A stretch of DNA of 64,000 nt, taken from assembly GCF_008369935.1 (NCBI RefSeq), contig NZ_VTUZ01000045.1, forward strand, positions 1 to 64,000, given 5' to 3'. The DNA comes from Paraburkholderia panacisoli (GTDB lineage Bacteria > Pseudomonadota > Gammaproteobacteria > Burkholderiales > Burkholderiaceae). The position numbers were made by a program, and so were the translations under genes. Position 1 is the first letter of the stretch; each line of letters opens with the position of its first letter. This document shows positions 8,980-18,813 of this stretch, piece by piece. The notes under the pieces were generated by a model. It searched no databases. It was not told the origin of the DNA and saw only the letters and a list, made by a program, of their open reading frames with translations.

Positions 8980-9882
8980 ATGGCAGTTCGCACGACAGGC
9001 CGGCATGCCGGCGATACGAAATCGCGCATTCTCGACGCCGCCGAAACACTGTTCATCGAATGCGGCTATGAGGCGATGTCGCTGCGCCAGATTACTTCGC
9101 GCGCCGAGGTCAATCTCGCGGCGGTCAACTATCACTTCGGCAGCAAGGAATCGCTGATTCATTCGATGCTGTCGCGTCGGCTCGACCGGCTCAACGAGGA
9201 ACGGCTCAAGCTGCTCGACCGCTTCGACGCAATGCTCGGCGCGCGTCTGACCTGCGAGCACGTGCTCGGCGCCATGTTCATTCCGGCGCTGCGTCTGTCA
9301 CGCGATCCGCGGGTCGGCGGCAAGGCCTTTCTGCGTTTGCTGGGCCTCGCTTATACCGATCCGTCGCCGTTCATTCGCGACTTTCTGAACGGGCATTACG
9401 AGACCGTGGCGGCGCGCTTTTTCGATGCGTTCCAGCGCGCGTTGCCGCATCTGCCGCGCGAAGAACTGGGCTGGCGTCTGCACTTCGCAATCGGTGCGCT
9501 GTCGGGCGTGCTGGCCGGCACCGATACCGACAGCCTGATTTCCGAGTTCTCGCAGGGCAAGTCGATGAACGATCTGCAGTTGATCGCACGGCTGGCATCG
9601 CTGATGGTGGCCGCGCTCAAGGCGCCGTTGCCCGACAGCTCGCAACTGGCCGCGTTCGCCGCGGTGCTGGGCGACGCGGCCGAAAGCGCGGCGGAAAGCG
9701 CCGCGCACGGCGCGGGAGAATGCGGGCTGGACAGCGCGAACGGGGCCGCCGCCGCGCCGCAGGCGCGAACGCATGGGCAAAGCGCGACGGGAGCATCGGT
9801 GGACGGCGCATCGGATGGCGAACGCCGGGGCGGCGGCATCGAAGCGGCTTCGTTTCAGCACGCGATGCACGGCACGGCGTAG
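8980..9882 (+). CDS. TetR-family transcriptional regulator of the fatty-acid block
   Basis: 300 residues. The N-terminal helix-turn-helix reads TKSRILDAAETLFIECGYE, then MSLRQITSRAEVNLAAVNYHF and GSKESLIHSML, the classic TetR pattern. The C-terminal ligand domain is of the long type seen in lipid-responsive regulators (PsrA-like). Beyond about residue 235 there is an Ala/Gly-rich tail with little structure. ATG 8980 has GGGAG upstream. It precedes the fadE-fabG-maoC-thiolase-fadD block on the same strand, so it probably represses those genes and is released by acyl-CoA; this is inference from context. Confidence 0.85.
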   Translation: MAVRTTGRHAGDTKSRILDAAETLFIECGYEAMSLRQITSRAEVNLAAVNYHFGSKESLIHSMLSRRLDRLNEERLKLLDRFDAMLGARLTCEHVLGAMFIPALRLSRDPRVGGKAFLRLLGLAYTDPSPFIRDFLNGHYETVAARFFDAFQRALPHLPREELGWRLHFAIGALSGVLAGTDTDSLISEFSQGKSMNDLQLIARLASLMVAALKAPLPDSSQLAAFAAVLGDAAESAAESAAHGAGECGLDSANGAAAAPQARTHGQSATGASVDGASDGERRGGGIEAASFQHAMHGTA

Positions 9883-10406
9883 AGGCAAAAAACGTAGCAG
9901 CCGATGCGCACGGCGCCGTCATGGGCAGTCCGCGCGAAACCCGGCGGCGAGCCGCGGCGTGCGGCGCGATAAACCCCGCTGCCCTATTGCGCGAGAAGCC
10001 GCGCAACATGGCAAGCACGCCGAAGCATCGATGCCGCCGAAGCAGCAATACGAAGCCGGCACGCGAGGCGATCGAAGACGCAAAGAAAACCGCAACGCAA
10101 CGAGGCGACAGGTAAGCAACGCACACGGTGAACCCCGCACATTCGACCTGCGCTTCGAGACCGCGCACCTAAGTCAGCACACGGGGTCGAACTATCAATA
10201 CGGCGCGCACGAGGTCACAGGAGCGCTTCGCAGCAAGCAGCAGCACAAGCGCGGCATAAGCGCAGCACGAGAGCAATAAAAGCGCGTCCCGAAGCGCCGC
10301 AACCGCAACGCGAAGCAGCCACACCGCCGCGCGGAAGATCACAGGAACGCGAGCCGTCCGCCCCACGTATGCGTTCGCACGCATCATCGAAACAGGAGGA
10401 AACGTC
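9883..10406. other. intergenic between TetR gene and fadE
   Basis: About 520 bases, rich in purines on the plus strand, with no supported gene on either strand. The fadE leader, a strong ribosome binding site and the ATGCGT inverted repeat lie at its right end. Confidence 0.45.
10369..10384. promoter_or_regulatory. inverted repeat upstream of fadE
   Basis: ATGCGT-TCGC-ACGCAT is a perfect 6-bp inverted repeat ending 22 bases before the fadE start. It may be an operator or an mRNA hairpin in the leader. Its sequence differs from the repeat in front of the TetR gene, so a common regulator is not proven. Confidence 0.3.
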
Positions 10407-12905
10407 ATGTCGTGGTTCATCCTAGTGCTCGTCATTGCCGCTCTTGCGCTCGTCTACGTTCAGGCGCGCGCGTCCTGGTGGCTGGCCGCCATGATCGTCT
10501 GGGTGGCGGCCGCGCATGTCAGCGGCGCAGCGGGACCCGCCGCCACGACTCTGCTCGCGATCGTGCTCGTCCTCCCTGCCCTCGCGCTCACGCTCAAGCC
10601 GCTGCGCCGCGCGTGGCTGACCAGACCGGTGCTCGACGTCTTCCGCAAGATCCTGCCCGAGATGTCGCCGACCGAGCGCGATGCGATCGAGGCGGGCACG
10701 GTCTGGTGGGACGCCGAGCTGTTCTCGGGACGCCCGCACTGGGACAAACTCCTCGGCTACGGCCCGGCCACGCTGACGCCCGAAGAGCAGGCATTCCTCG
10801 ACGTCGAATGCGAGCAACTGTGCGATCTCGCGAACGACTGGGAAACCACCATGGTCTGGCAGGACCTGTCGCCGGTCACCTGGCAGTTCATCAAGGAGCG
10901 CGGCTTTCTCGGCATGATCATTCCGAAGCAGTACGGCGGCAAGCAGTTCTCCGCGTACGCGCATTCGCAGGTCATCATGAAGCTCGCCACCCGCTGCTCG
11001 GCCGCCGCCGTTTCGGTGATGGTGCCGAACTCGCTCGGCCCCGCCGAACTGCTGATGCAGTACGGCACCGAGGAACAGAAGAACCACTATCTGCCGCGCC
11101 TTGCGCGCGGCGACGAAATCCCCTGCTTCGCGTTGACAAGCCCTTACGCCGGTTCCGACGCGGCGGCGATTCCGGACATCGGCATCGTCTGCAAGGGCAG
11201 TTTTGAAGGCCGCGAGACGCTGGGCTTTCGCGTCACCTGGGACAAGCGCTACATCACGCTCGGGCCGATCGCGACCGTGCTCGGCCTCGCGTTCCGCGCG
11301 CTCGACCCCGACCACCTGCTCGGTTCGACCGACGAGCCCGGCATCACCTGCGCGCTGATTCCGACCGAACACCCAGGCGTGAATATCGGCCGCCGTCACT
11401 GGCCGCTGAACGCGGTGTTCCAGAACGGCCCGAACTCGGGCAAGGATGTGTTCATTCCGCTCGACTGGGTGATCGGCGGGCGCACGCAGGTCGGCAACGG
11501 CTGGCGCATGCTGATGGAATGCCTCGCGGCAGGCCGCGCGATTTCGCTGCCGTCGTCGAATGTCGGGATGGCCAAGCTCGCGGTGCGCGGCATCGGCGCG
11601 TATGCCGCGATTCGCCGCCAGTTCCGCACCGCCGTCGGCAAGTTCGAAGGCGTGCAGGAAGCGCTCGGCCGCATGGGCGGCAATCTGTACGTGATGGACG
11701 CCGCGCGCCGGCTGTCCGCACAGGCGGTGGACCTCGGCGAAAAGCCGTCGGTGATTTCGGCGATCGCCAAGTATCACATCACCGAACGGGCCCGCATGGT
11801 CATCAACGACGGCATGGATGTCGTGGCCGGCAAGGGCATCTGCATGGGGCCGTCGAACTTTCTCGCGCGCGCCTATCAGCAGGTGCCGATTTCGATCACC
11901 GTGGAAGGCGCCAACATTCTCACGCGCTGCCTGATCATCTTCGGCCAGGGCGCGATCCGCTGCCATCCGTATGTGCTGAAGGAAATGGCCGCGACGCGCG
12001 AAAGCGATCATGCCAAGGCGCTGCGCGATTTCGACGCGGCGTTCTTCGGCCATGTGAGCTTCACGCTTTCCAACGTCGTGCGCAGTTTCGTGTACGGCAT
12101 CACAGGCGGCGTTCTGATCGCAAAGCCGCGCACCGCGTATGCGCCGCTGCATGGGTACTACCGCGCGGCCACGCGCGTGTCGACCGCCTTCGCGCTGCTC
12201 GCCGACGTCTCGATGTTCGTGCTCGGCGCCGATCTGAAACGCCGCGAGCGCCTCTCCGCCCGGCTCGGCGACGTGCTGTCCCAGCTGTACCTGATCTCGG
12301 CGACGCTCAAGCGCTTCGAAGACGAGGGCCGTCAGGAGGCCGATCTGCCGCTCGTGCGCTGGGGCGTCGAGGACGCGCTGTACAAGGCGCAGCACGCGCT
12401 CGACGGCGTGCTCGCGAATTACCCGAACCGGCTCGCCGCCGGCCTCGTGCGCGCGCTCGCGTTCCCGTTCGGCCTGCCGTACCGCGAACCGTCGGACCGC
12501 ATCGGCGGCGACATCGCCGAGCTGATGCAAACGCCCGGCGCGGCGCGCGAGCGTCTGGTGTCCGACTCCTATGTGCCGCATCCGGATGTCGACGCGCTCG
12601 GCTACGGCGAGCTGGTGTTCGAACTGAACCCGCGCGTCACGCAAATCGACCAGAAGCTGCGCGACGCGGTCAGACAAGGCCTGCTCGCCCCGATGCCGCA
12701 AAGCCTCGCGGAGCTCGGCGCATGGACCGACGCGGCCCAGCAGCAAGGCCTGATCGACGCCGACGAGCGCCGCGTGCTCGATGACTACGCGCGCTATGGC
12801 GCGCAGGTCGTGAAGGTCGACGACTTCCCGGCCGACTTCGACATGCTCGCCGGCCTGCAAAAACGCAAGGAGGCGCTCGACCGCGCGCTGGAACTCGCGG
12901 CCTGA
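10407..12905 (+). CDS. fadE: acyl-CoA dehydrogenase, FadE type
   Basis: An 832-residue protein, the normal length for membrane-associated FadE (814 in E. coli). It starts with two hydrophobic segments (about residues 3-20 and 24-60). The flavoprotein core follows, with GFLGMIIPKQYGGKQFSAYA, ALTSPYAGSDAAAIPD (FAD/substrate region), GITCALIPTEHPGV and VVAGKGICMGPSNFLARAYQ. It catalyses the first step of beta-oxidation, acyl-CoA to trans-2-enoyl-CoA. AGGAGGAAACGTC precedes ATG 10407. It heads the plus-strand block fabG-maoC-thiolase-fadD. Confidence 0.93.
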   Translation: MSWFILVLVIAALALVYVQARASWWLAAMIVWVAAAHVSGAAGPAATTLLAIVLVLPALALTLKPLRRAWLTRPVLDVFRKILPEMSPTERDAIEAGTVWWDAELFSGRPHWDKLLGYGPATLTPEEQAFLDVECEQLCDLANDWETTMVWQDLSPVTWQFIKERGFLGMIIPKQYGGKQFSAYAHSQVIMKLATRCSAAAVSVMVPNSLGPAELLMQYGTEEQKNHYLPRLARGDEIPCFALTSPYAGSDAAAIPDIGIVCKGSFEGRETLGFRVTWDKRYITLGPIATVLGLAFRALDPDHLLGSTDEPGITCALIPTEHPGVNIGRRHWPLNAVFQNGPNSGKDVFIPLDWVIGGRTQVGNGWRMLMECLAAGRAISLPSSNVGMAKLAVRGIGAYAAIRRQFRTAVGKFEGVQEALGRMGGNLYVMDAARRLSAQAVDLGEKPSVISAIAKYHITERARMVINDGMDVVAGKGICMGPSNFLARAYQQVPISITVEGANILTRCLIIFGQGAIRCHPYVLKEMAATRESDHAKALRDFDAAFFGHVSFTLSNVVRSFVYGITGGVLIAKPRTAYAPLHGYYRAATRVSTAFALLADVSMFVLGADLKRRERLSARLGDVLSQLYLISATLKRFEDEGRQEADLPLVRWGVEDALYKAQHALDGVLANYPNRLAAGLVRALAFPFGLPYREPSDRIGGDIAELMQTPGAARERLVSDSYVPHPDVDALGYGELVFELNPRVTQIDQKLRDAVRQGLLAPMPQSLAELGAWTDAAQQQGLIDADERRVLDDYARYGAQVVKVDDFPADFDMLAGLQKRKEALDRALELAA

Positions 12906-13028
12906 GTCCCGGCCTGAGTCTCGGCCTGGGCCCAGCGGGGCGCGCGAAAAACCTGGTGGCAAGGCGTACCGGATGCGCTCAACTCAGTGCACACTGACAC
13001 ACGTCCGGCCAGCGGAGCAAACAACAAT

Positions 13029-14456
13029 ATGAACGACTCTTATCTGCAGTTCGTCAACTCGCCGTTCGGCGCGCGCCTCGCGCGCTCGGTCGGCCTGCCC
13101 AGGCCCGAGGTGCTGCGCCGCTATCGCGCGGACCGGCCGGAGTTCGAAGGCCTGGTGGCGATCGGCGGGGGGCGCGAGCCACGTCTGTTCGACGCGCTCG
13201 CGAATCTGGTGGCGAGCATCGGCGTAACGAGTGTCGCGCACGGGAGCGCCGGCCTGTGGGTGCCGCTCGCCACTCGCCACGGTCTGATGACCGGCCGCTT
13301 CGAAGCGGCGGAGCCCGGCTCGCCCGGCAGGCTCGCCGCCCTGCTGTTCGACGCGAGCGGGATCGAAGACAGCAGCCAGCTCGCGCCGCTCTATCAGTTC
13401 TTCCACGACACGCTGCGCTCGCTCGGCAAGTGCGGCCGCATCGTCGTGCTGGGACGGCCGCCGCAGGCTTGCGCGAGCCCGCGCCAATGGACCGCGCAGC
13501 GCGCGCTCGAAGGCCTGACGCGCTCGCTCGGCAAGGAAGCGGGTCGCGGCAGCACGGCGAATCTCGTGTATGTCGCGCAAGGCGCGGAAAGCGGCGTCGA
13601 AGCGACGCTGCGCTTCTTTCTGTCGCCGCGTTCGGCGTATGTGTCGGGTCAGGTGGTGAGCATCGACGCGGGCGGCGCGGGCGACACAGCCGGGGCTCAC
13701 GCGCCGCCCGCATTCGACTGGGCGCAGCCGCTCGCGGGCCGGCGCGCGGTCGTGACGGGCGCCGCGCGCGGCATCGGCGCGTCGATTGCGAGCGTGCTGG
13801 CCGCCGAAGGCGCGCACGTGATCGGCATCGATATCCCGTCGGCGCGCGACGCGCTCGACGCAACGATGCGCCAGCTGAACGGCACCGCGCTCGCGTTCGA
13901 CATCGCCGCGCCGGAAGCCGCCGCGCAGATCGCCGCCGCGCTCGACGAACTGGGCGTCGACATCGTCGTGCACAACGCCGGCATCACGAAGGACAAGACC
14001 ATCGCGAAGATGACCGACGCCACATGGCAAAGCGTGATCGACATCAATCTCAGCGCGCAGGAACGGATCGATGATGCGCTGCTCGGCGCCGGCATCCTGC
14101 GTGACGGCGGCCGCATCATCGGCGTGTCGTCGATCAGCGGGATTGCGGGCAATCGCGGCCAGACCAATTACGCGACCTCGAAGGCCGGCGTGATCGGCCG
14201 GGTGCAAAGCATGGCGCCGTCGCTGCGCGCGCGCGGCATCACGATCAACGCGGTCGCGCCCGGCTTCATCGAAACGCAGATGACCGCGAAGATTCCGCTC
14301 GCAATCCGCGAAGCCGGCCGCCGCATGAACTCGATGAGCCAAGGCGGCCAGCCGGTCGACGTCGCACAGACCATCGCATGGCTCGCGCATCCGGGCTCGG
14401 CGGGCGTCACGGGCCAGGTCGTGCGCGTATGCGGACAAAGCCTGATTGGAGCATGA
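13029..14456 (+). CDS. fabG: two-domain 3-oxoacyl reductase (FabG4/HMwFabG type)
   Basis: 475 residues, almost twice the size of ordinary FabG. The first ~215 residues are a degenerate short-chain dehydrogenase fold. The second half is a full SDR domain with TGAARGIG, HNAGITKD, the catalytic serine in GVSSISGIAG, and Tyr/Lys in NYATSKAGV. High-molecular-weight FabG enzymes are NAD-linked 3-hydroxyacyl-CoA/3-oxoacyl dehydrogenases. Between fadE and a MaoC hydratase it probably performs the 3-hydroxyacyl-CoA dehydrogenation that FadB would otherwise do. ATG 13029 has GGAG 10 bases upstream. Its stop overlaps the maoC start in ATGA. Confidence 0.9.
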   Translation: MNDSYLQFVNSPFGARLARSVGLPRPEVLRRYRADRPEFEGLVAIGGGREPRLFDALANLVASIGVTSVAHGSAGLWVPLATRHGLMTGRFEAAEPGSPGRLAALLFDASGIEDSSQLAPLYQFFHDTLRSLGKCGRIVVLGRPPQACASPRQWTAQRALEGLTRSLGKEAGRGSTANLVYVAQGAESGVEATLRFFLSPRSAYVSGQVVSIDAGGAGDTAGAHAPPAFDWAQPLAGRRAVVTGAARGIGASIASVLAAEGAHVIGIDIPSARDALDATMRQLNGTALAFDIAAPEAAAQIAAALDELGVDIVVHNAGITKDKTIAKMTDATWQSVIDINLSAQERIDDALLGAGILRDGGRIIGVSSISGIAGNRGQTNYATSKAGVIGRVQSMAPSLRARGITINAVAPGFIETQMTAKIPLAIREAGRRMNSMSQGGQPVDVAQTIAWLAHPGSAGVTGQVVRVCGQSLIGA

Positions 14457-15400
14457 GCATGCGCGAACCAGGGGACCCGTTCGGCAGCGGGGCGGCGGGC
14501 GCGGCGCGCGGCGACGCGGTGCGGCCGAAGACCGTCGTCATCGAAACCTTGCCCGCGCCGGCGAAACTCTATGCGCGCGCGTTGACGGGCATCGTCAAGC
14601 GCGCACGCCAGACACCCACGCCGCAACTGCCGCCGCTGCGCCTCGTGCGCCCCGCCGTCGTGCTCGAGCCGGGGCCGGTCTGGCGTTACGCGCGCGTGTG
14701 CGGCTTCATCCCCGAGCACGGCGTGCCGCTCACCTATCCGCACCTGCTCGCCTTCCCGCTGCATCTGCTGATGCTGACCGACCCGGCGTTTCCGTGGCCG
14801 GCGCTCGGGCTCGTGCATCTGGCCAATCACGTGCGGCTGCGCCGGCCGCTCGCGTACAAGGACCTGCTGCGCGTCGAGGTGGAATTCGGCGCCCTGCTGC
14901 GCCACGACAAAGGTCAGGCGTTCGTGCTGCATACGCGCATGTACCGGCGCGGCGAGGCGGTGTGGGACGGCGACAGCGTCTATCTGAAACGCGCGGTGCC
15001 CGCGAGCGGCAGCGCGCTCGAGCCGCTCGAACTCGGCCCCGCCGCGCTGCAACGGATCGCGCGCTGGCAGCTCGCGCCGCAACTGGGCCGCGACTACGCG
15101 GGCGTGTCAGGCGACTACAACCCGATCCATCTCACCGCGCTGTCGGCGAAGGCGTTCGGTTTTCCGCGCGCGATCGCGCACGGCATGTGGACGCTGGCGC
15201 GCGCCGCATCCGCGCTGCAACCGCCCAAGCCGCTGGCCGAAGCGTCGCTCAGCGCCGAATTCAAGCTGCCGCTGCTGCTGCCGGGCGAGGCGTCGTTGTG
15301 GAGCGCGTCGCCGTCGCTGATCGAACGCGATTTCGAGTTGCGCGACATCGCCGGCGAAAAGCCGCATTTGCGCGGCCGCATGCAGTGGAGGCTGCAATGA
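14453..15400 (+). CDS. MaoC-family enoyl-CoA hydratase
   Basis: 315 residues. The C-terminal hot-dog domain has the hydratase-2 signature DYAGVSGDYNPIHL followed by AIAHGMW, which includes the catalytic Asp and His. The N-terminal part (about residues 60-200) is a second, diverged hot-dog fold, the arrangement of double hot-dog R-hydratases. It should hydrate trans-2-enoyl-CoA to (R)-3-hydroxyacyl-CoA for the FabG partner. It is translationally coupled to fabG through ATGA; the ATG at 14459 is a possible alternative start. Confidence 0.88.
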   Translation: MSMREPGDPFGSGAAGAARGDAVRPKTVVIETLPAPAKLYARALTGIVKRARQTPTPQLPPLRLVRPAVVLEPGPVWRYARVCGFIPEHGVPLTYPHLLAFPLHLLMLTDPAFPWPALGLVHLANHVRLRRPLAYKDLLRVEVEFGALLRHDKGQAFVLHTRMYRRGEAVWDGDSVYLKRAVPASGSALEPLELGPAALQRIARWQLAPQLGRDYAGVSGDYNPIHLTALSAKAFGFPRAIAHGMWTLARAASALQPPKPLAEASLSAEFKLPLLLPGEASLWSASPSLIERDFELRDIAGEKPHLRGRMQWRLQ

Positions 15401-15527
15401 AATCCGCGCGCCGTTATCGCCGTGTGGAATTCATGCCGCCCCGCGGACGTTGTTGCATCACGGCGTGCTGATCCCGCTCGCACAAATCACACCACTCAAC
15501 CACAGCGAACGCCCCAAGGAGCCGAGC

Positions 15528-16829
15528 ATGTCCAACCCGCTACCCGCCGTGCGCCGCGTCGCCATCGTCGGGGGCAACCGGATACCGTTTGCCCGTTCGA
15601 ACACCGCCTACGCGAGCGCGTCGAATCAGGACATGCTGAGCTTCACGCTGCAAGGGCTGATCGACCGCTACAACCTGCATGGCGAACGCCTGGGCGAGGT
15701 CGCGGCCGGCGCCGTCATCAAGCATTCGCGCGACTTCAATCTGACGCGCGAAGCCGTGCTCTCCACCACCCTGGCCAGGGAGACACCCGCGTACGACGTG
15801 CAGCAAGCCTGCGGCACCGGACTCGAAGCGGCGATCCTCGTCGCCAACAAGATCGCGCTCGGGCAGATCGACGCGGGCATCGCGGGCGGCGTCGACACGA
15901 CCTCGGACGCGCCGATCGGCGTCAACGAAAAGATGCGCCAGATCCTGCTCGAAGCGAATCGCAGCAAGAGCGCCGGGCAGCGCGTGGGCGCGCTGGCCAG
16001 GCTGCGGCCCGGCATGTTCTTCAAGCCGCTGCTGCCGCGCAACAACGAGCCACGCACGGGGCTCTCGATGGGCGAGCATTGCGAACTGATGGCCAAGCGC
16101 TGGAACATCTCGCGCGAGGCGCAGGACGTGCTCGCCCGGGAGAGCCATCGCAAGCTCGCCGACGCGTACGCACGCGGCTTCGTCAACGACCTGATGACGC
16201 CGTACCGGGGTCTTGCGCGCGACAACAACCTGCGCGCCGATCTGACGCTCGAAAAGCTCGCGGGCCTGAAGCCGGTGTTCGACCGCGACGCCGGCACGCT
16301 GACCGCCGGCAACTCGACGCCGCTCACCGACGGCGCGTCCGCCGTGCTGCTCGCGAGCGACGATTGGGCGGCCCGGCGCGGGCTGCCGGTGCTCGCGTAC
16401 CTGAGCTGGTCGGAGACGGCCGCGGTCGACTTTTTCGACAAGAAAGAAGGCCTGCTGATGGCGCCCGCCTACGCGGTGCCGCGCATGCTGGCGCGCGCCG
16501 GCCTCACGCTGCAGGACTTCGACCTGTACGAAATCCACGAAGCCTTCGCGGCCCAGGTGTTATGCACGCTCGCGGCGTGGCAGGATGACGAATATTGCCG
16601 CACGCAGCTCGGCCTGGCCGGCCCGCTCGGCGCAATCGACCGCGCCAGGCTGAACGTGAACGGCAGCTCGCTCGCCACCGGCCATCCGTTTGCGGCGACC
16701 GGTGGACGCATCGTCGCCGGCCTCGCGAAGATGCTCGCGCAACTCGATAAACCGGCCGGCACCGCACGCGGGCTGATCTCGATCTGCGCGGCAGGCGGCC
16801 AGGGGGTGGTCGCGATTCTGGAACGCTGA
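15528..16829 (+). CDS. fadI: 3-ketoacyl-CoA thiolase / acetyl-CoA acetyltransferase (FadI-like)
   Basis: 433 residues, the length of FadI-type thiolases. Nucleophilic Cys95 lies in VQQACGTGLEAA; further motifs are YEIHEAFAAQ, NGSSLATGHPFAATGGR (catalytic His) and ICAAGGQG (second Cys). It cleaves 3-ketoacyl-CoA to acetyl-CoA plus a shortened acyl-CoA. AAGGAG precedes ATG 15528. It lies in the beta-oxidation block. Substrate length cannot be deduced. Confidence 0.9.
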   Translation: MSNPLPAVRRVAIVGGNRIPFARSNTAYASASNQDMLSFTLQGLIDRYNLHGERLGEVAAGAVIKHSRDFNLTREAVLSTTLARETPAYDVQQACGTGLEAAILVANKIALGQIDAGIAGGVDTTSDAPIGVNEKMRQILLEANRSKSAGQRVGALARLRPGMFFKPLLPRNNEPRTGLSMGEHCELMAKRWNISREAQDVLARESHRKLADAYARGFVNDLMTPYRGLARDNNLRADLTLEKLAGLKPVFDRDAGTLTAGNSTPLTDGASAVLLASDDWAARRGLPVLAYLSWSETAAVDFFDKKEGLLMAPAYAVPRMLARAGLTLQDFDLYEIHEAFAAQVLCTLAAWQDDEYCRTQLGLAGPLGAIDRARLNVNGSSLATGHPFAATGGRIVAGLAKMLAQLDKPAGTARGLISICAAGGQGVVAILER

Positions 16830-16967
16830 GGGTGGCAGCCGTTGTTGCGTTCGCTTGATTGAAGGGTTTGCTTTACGCGCGGCTGCAACGCACGCTTTGC
16901 CTGCATTGACGACCGGCCGCCAAACCAGCACACAAACAGATGAAGCCACGGCTTCAGGAGACGACCG

Positions 16968-18752
16968 ATGATCCAGCCTACTCAAGCCCCGCTCCCGCCT
17001 GCCGCCGGGTCGGCCGCAGCGGCGAACCCCGCCCCGCACCGCGTGCCCAACACCGACGGCATCTGGTACGAGTCGTATCCGCCGGACGTGCCGCGTGACA
17101 TCGATGTCACGCAATACGAATCGCTCGTGCAGTTCTTCGACGAATGCATCGCGCGGTTCCGCGAGCGGGTCGCGTATGTGAGCGTCGGCGCGAATCTGAC
17201 CTACGGCGAACTGGGCCGCAAGGCCACCGCGTTCGGCGCGTATTTGCAGAGCATCGGCGTGAAGCCCGGCGAGCGCGTCGCGATTATGCTGCCGAATACG
17301 TTCCAGTATCCGGTGTCGCTGTTCGGCGTGCTGAAAGCGGGCGCGGTGGTGGTCAACGTGAATCCGCTCTATACGGTGCGCGAACTCGCGCATCAGTTGA
17401 AGGACAGCGGCGCGCAAACCATCATCGTGTTCGAGAACTTCGCGAAGACGGTCGAAGACGCGCTGCCTGGCACCAAGGTGAAGAACGTCATCGTGACCGG
17501 TCTCGGCGATCTGCTGGCCGACGGTCCGAATCTGAAGGGCCGTCTGCTCAATTTCATGTTGCGCCGCGTGAAGAAGATGGTGCCCGCGTACAAGCTGCCG
17601 CAAGCGGTGCCGCTGCTCGACGCGTTGTCGGCCGGTTACTCGCTGCCGCTGACGCCCGTGCGCGCCACGCACGACGACATCGCGCTCCTGCAGTACACGG
17701 GCGGCACCACCGGCGTCGCGAAAGGCGCGATGCTCACGCACAAGAACATCATCGCCAATCTGCTGCAGGCCAAGGCGTGGGCCGAGCGCGAGTTGAAGGG
17801 CGAGATCGAAACGGTCCTCACGCCGCTGCCGCTCTATCACATCTATTCGCTGACCGTGAACGCGCTGATCTTCATGGGGCTCGGCGGGCGCAACATCCTG
17901 ATCGCCAATCCGCGCGACATGAAGCGCGTGATGATGATCATCCGTCACGAGAAATTCACCAGCATGACGGCGGTCAACACGCTGTACAACGCGTTTCTCG
18001 ACAACGAGGAATTCCGCAAGCGCGACTTCTCGAACCTCAAGCTTGCGATGGCGGGCGGCATGGCAACCCAGAAGGCGGTGGCCGACCGTTTCAAGGCCGT
18101 CACCGGCAAGCCGATCATCGAAGGTTATGGGCTGACCGAATGCTCGCCGATCGTCTCGATGAACCCGATCGACCTCGACACCATGCGCGACTTCGACGGC
18201 TCGATCGGCTTGCCCGCGCCGTCCACGCACGTGCGCTTCAGGAAGGACGACGGCAGCTGGGCCAACATCGGCGAAGCGGGCGAGCTGTGCGTGAAGGGCC
18301 CGCAGGTGATGAAAGGCTACTGGAACCGCCCTGAAGAAACCGCCAAGGTAATCGACGACGAGGGCTGGCTCGCCACCGGCGACATCGGCGTGATGGACTC
18401 GCGCGGCTTCATCCGCCTGATCGACCGCAAGAAGGACTTGATCATCGTGTCGGGCTTCAACGTGTATCCGAATGAAATCGAGGACGTGATCGCCGCCCAT
18501 CCGGACGTGCGCGAAGTGGCCGCAATCGGCGTGCCCGACGCGGCACACGGCGAACGCGTGAAGGTGTTCGTCGTCAGGCGCAACCCGTCGCTGACCGCCG
18601 AGCAGGTGATCGCCCATTGCCGCAAGAATCTGACCGGCTACAAGGTGCCGAAGCTGGTGGAGTTCCGCGACGAACTGCCGCAAACCAACGTCGGCAAGAT
18701 TCTGCGCCGTGCGTTGCGCGACGAGGAACTCGCCAAGCAAAAGTCTGCCTGA
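16968..18752 (+). CDS. fadD: long-chain fatty acid-CoA ligase
   Basis: 594 residues of the adenylate-forming family. The P-loop is LQYTGGTTGVAKGAMLTH, followed by GYGLTECSPIV, the ATP-binding TGDIGVMD region, DRKKDLIIVSGFNVYPNEIE and the C-terminal lysine in NVGKILRR. About 30 Ala/Pro-rich residues precede the domain compared with E. coli FadD. It activates free fatty acids to acyl-CoA at the inner membrane and supplies the FadE step. CAGGAG precedes ATG 16968. It is the fifth enzyme gene of the block. Confidence 0.92.
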   Translation: MIQPTQAPLPPAAGSAAAANPAPHRVPNTDGIWYESYPPDVPRDIDVTQYESLVQFFDECIARFRERVAYVSVGANLTYGELGRKATAFGAYLQSIGVKPGERVAIMLPNTFQYPVSLFGVLKAGAVVVNVNPLYTVRELAHQLKDSGAQTIIVFENFAKTVEDALPGTKVKNVIVTGLGDLLADGPNLKGRLLNFMLRRVKKMVPAYKLPQAVPLLDALSAGYSLPLTPVRATHDDIALLQYTGGTTGVAKGAMLTHKNIIANLLQAKAWAERELKGEIETVLTPLPLYHIYSLTVNALIFMGLGGRNILIANPRDMKRVMMIIRHEKFTSMTAVNTLYNAFLDNEEFRKRDFSNLKLAMAGGMATQKAVADRFKAVTGKPIIEGYGLTECSPIVSMNPIDLDTMRDFDGSIGLPAPSTHVRFRKDDGSWANIGEAGELCVKGPQVMKGYWNRPEETAKVIDDEGWLATGDIGVMDSRGFIRLIDRKKDLIIVSGFNVYPNEIEDVIAAHPDVREVAAIGVPDAAHGERVKVFVVRRNPSLTAEQVIAHCRKNLTGYKVPKLVEFRDELPQTNVGKILRRALRDEELAKQKSA

Positions 18753-18813
18753 CAGGGAACGCTGCGTTGGCGTCGCGCTTTTGCGCTATCTCGCGTCAGG
18801 TTCCGGAGGCCCG

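Noticed and set aside
9617..10168. Arg/Ala-rich minus-strand frame covering the TetR tail and the following gap
   Set aside because: Low-complexity arginine/alanine composition and no start signals; taken as antisense shadow.
10169..10435. Hydrophobic 88-codon minus-strand frame before fadE
   Set aside because: Its hydrophobicity comes from the complement of purine-rich leader sequence; it overlaps the fadE start and has no ribosome binding site.
10422..12962. Long open frame (about 846 codons) antisense to fadE
   Set aside because: Very Arg/Ala/His-rich translation without any domain; it is the mirror of the GC-biased codon use of fadE.
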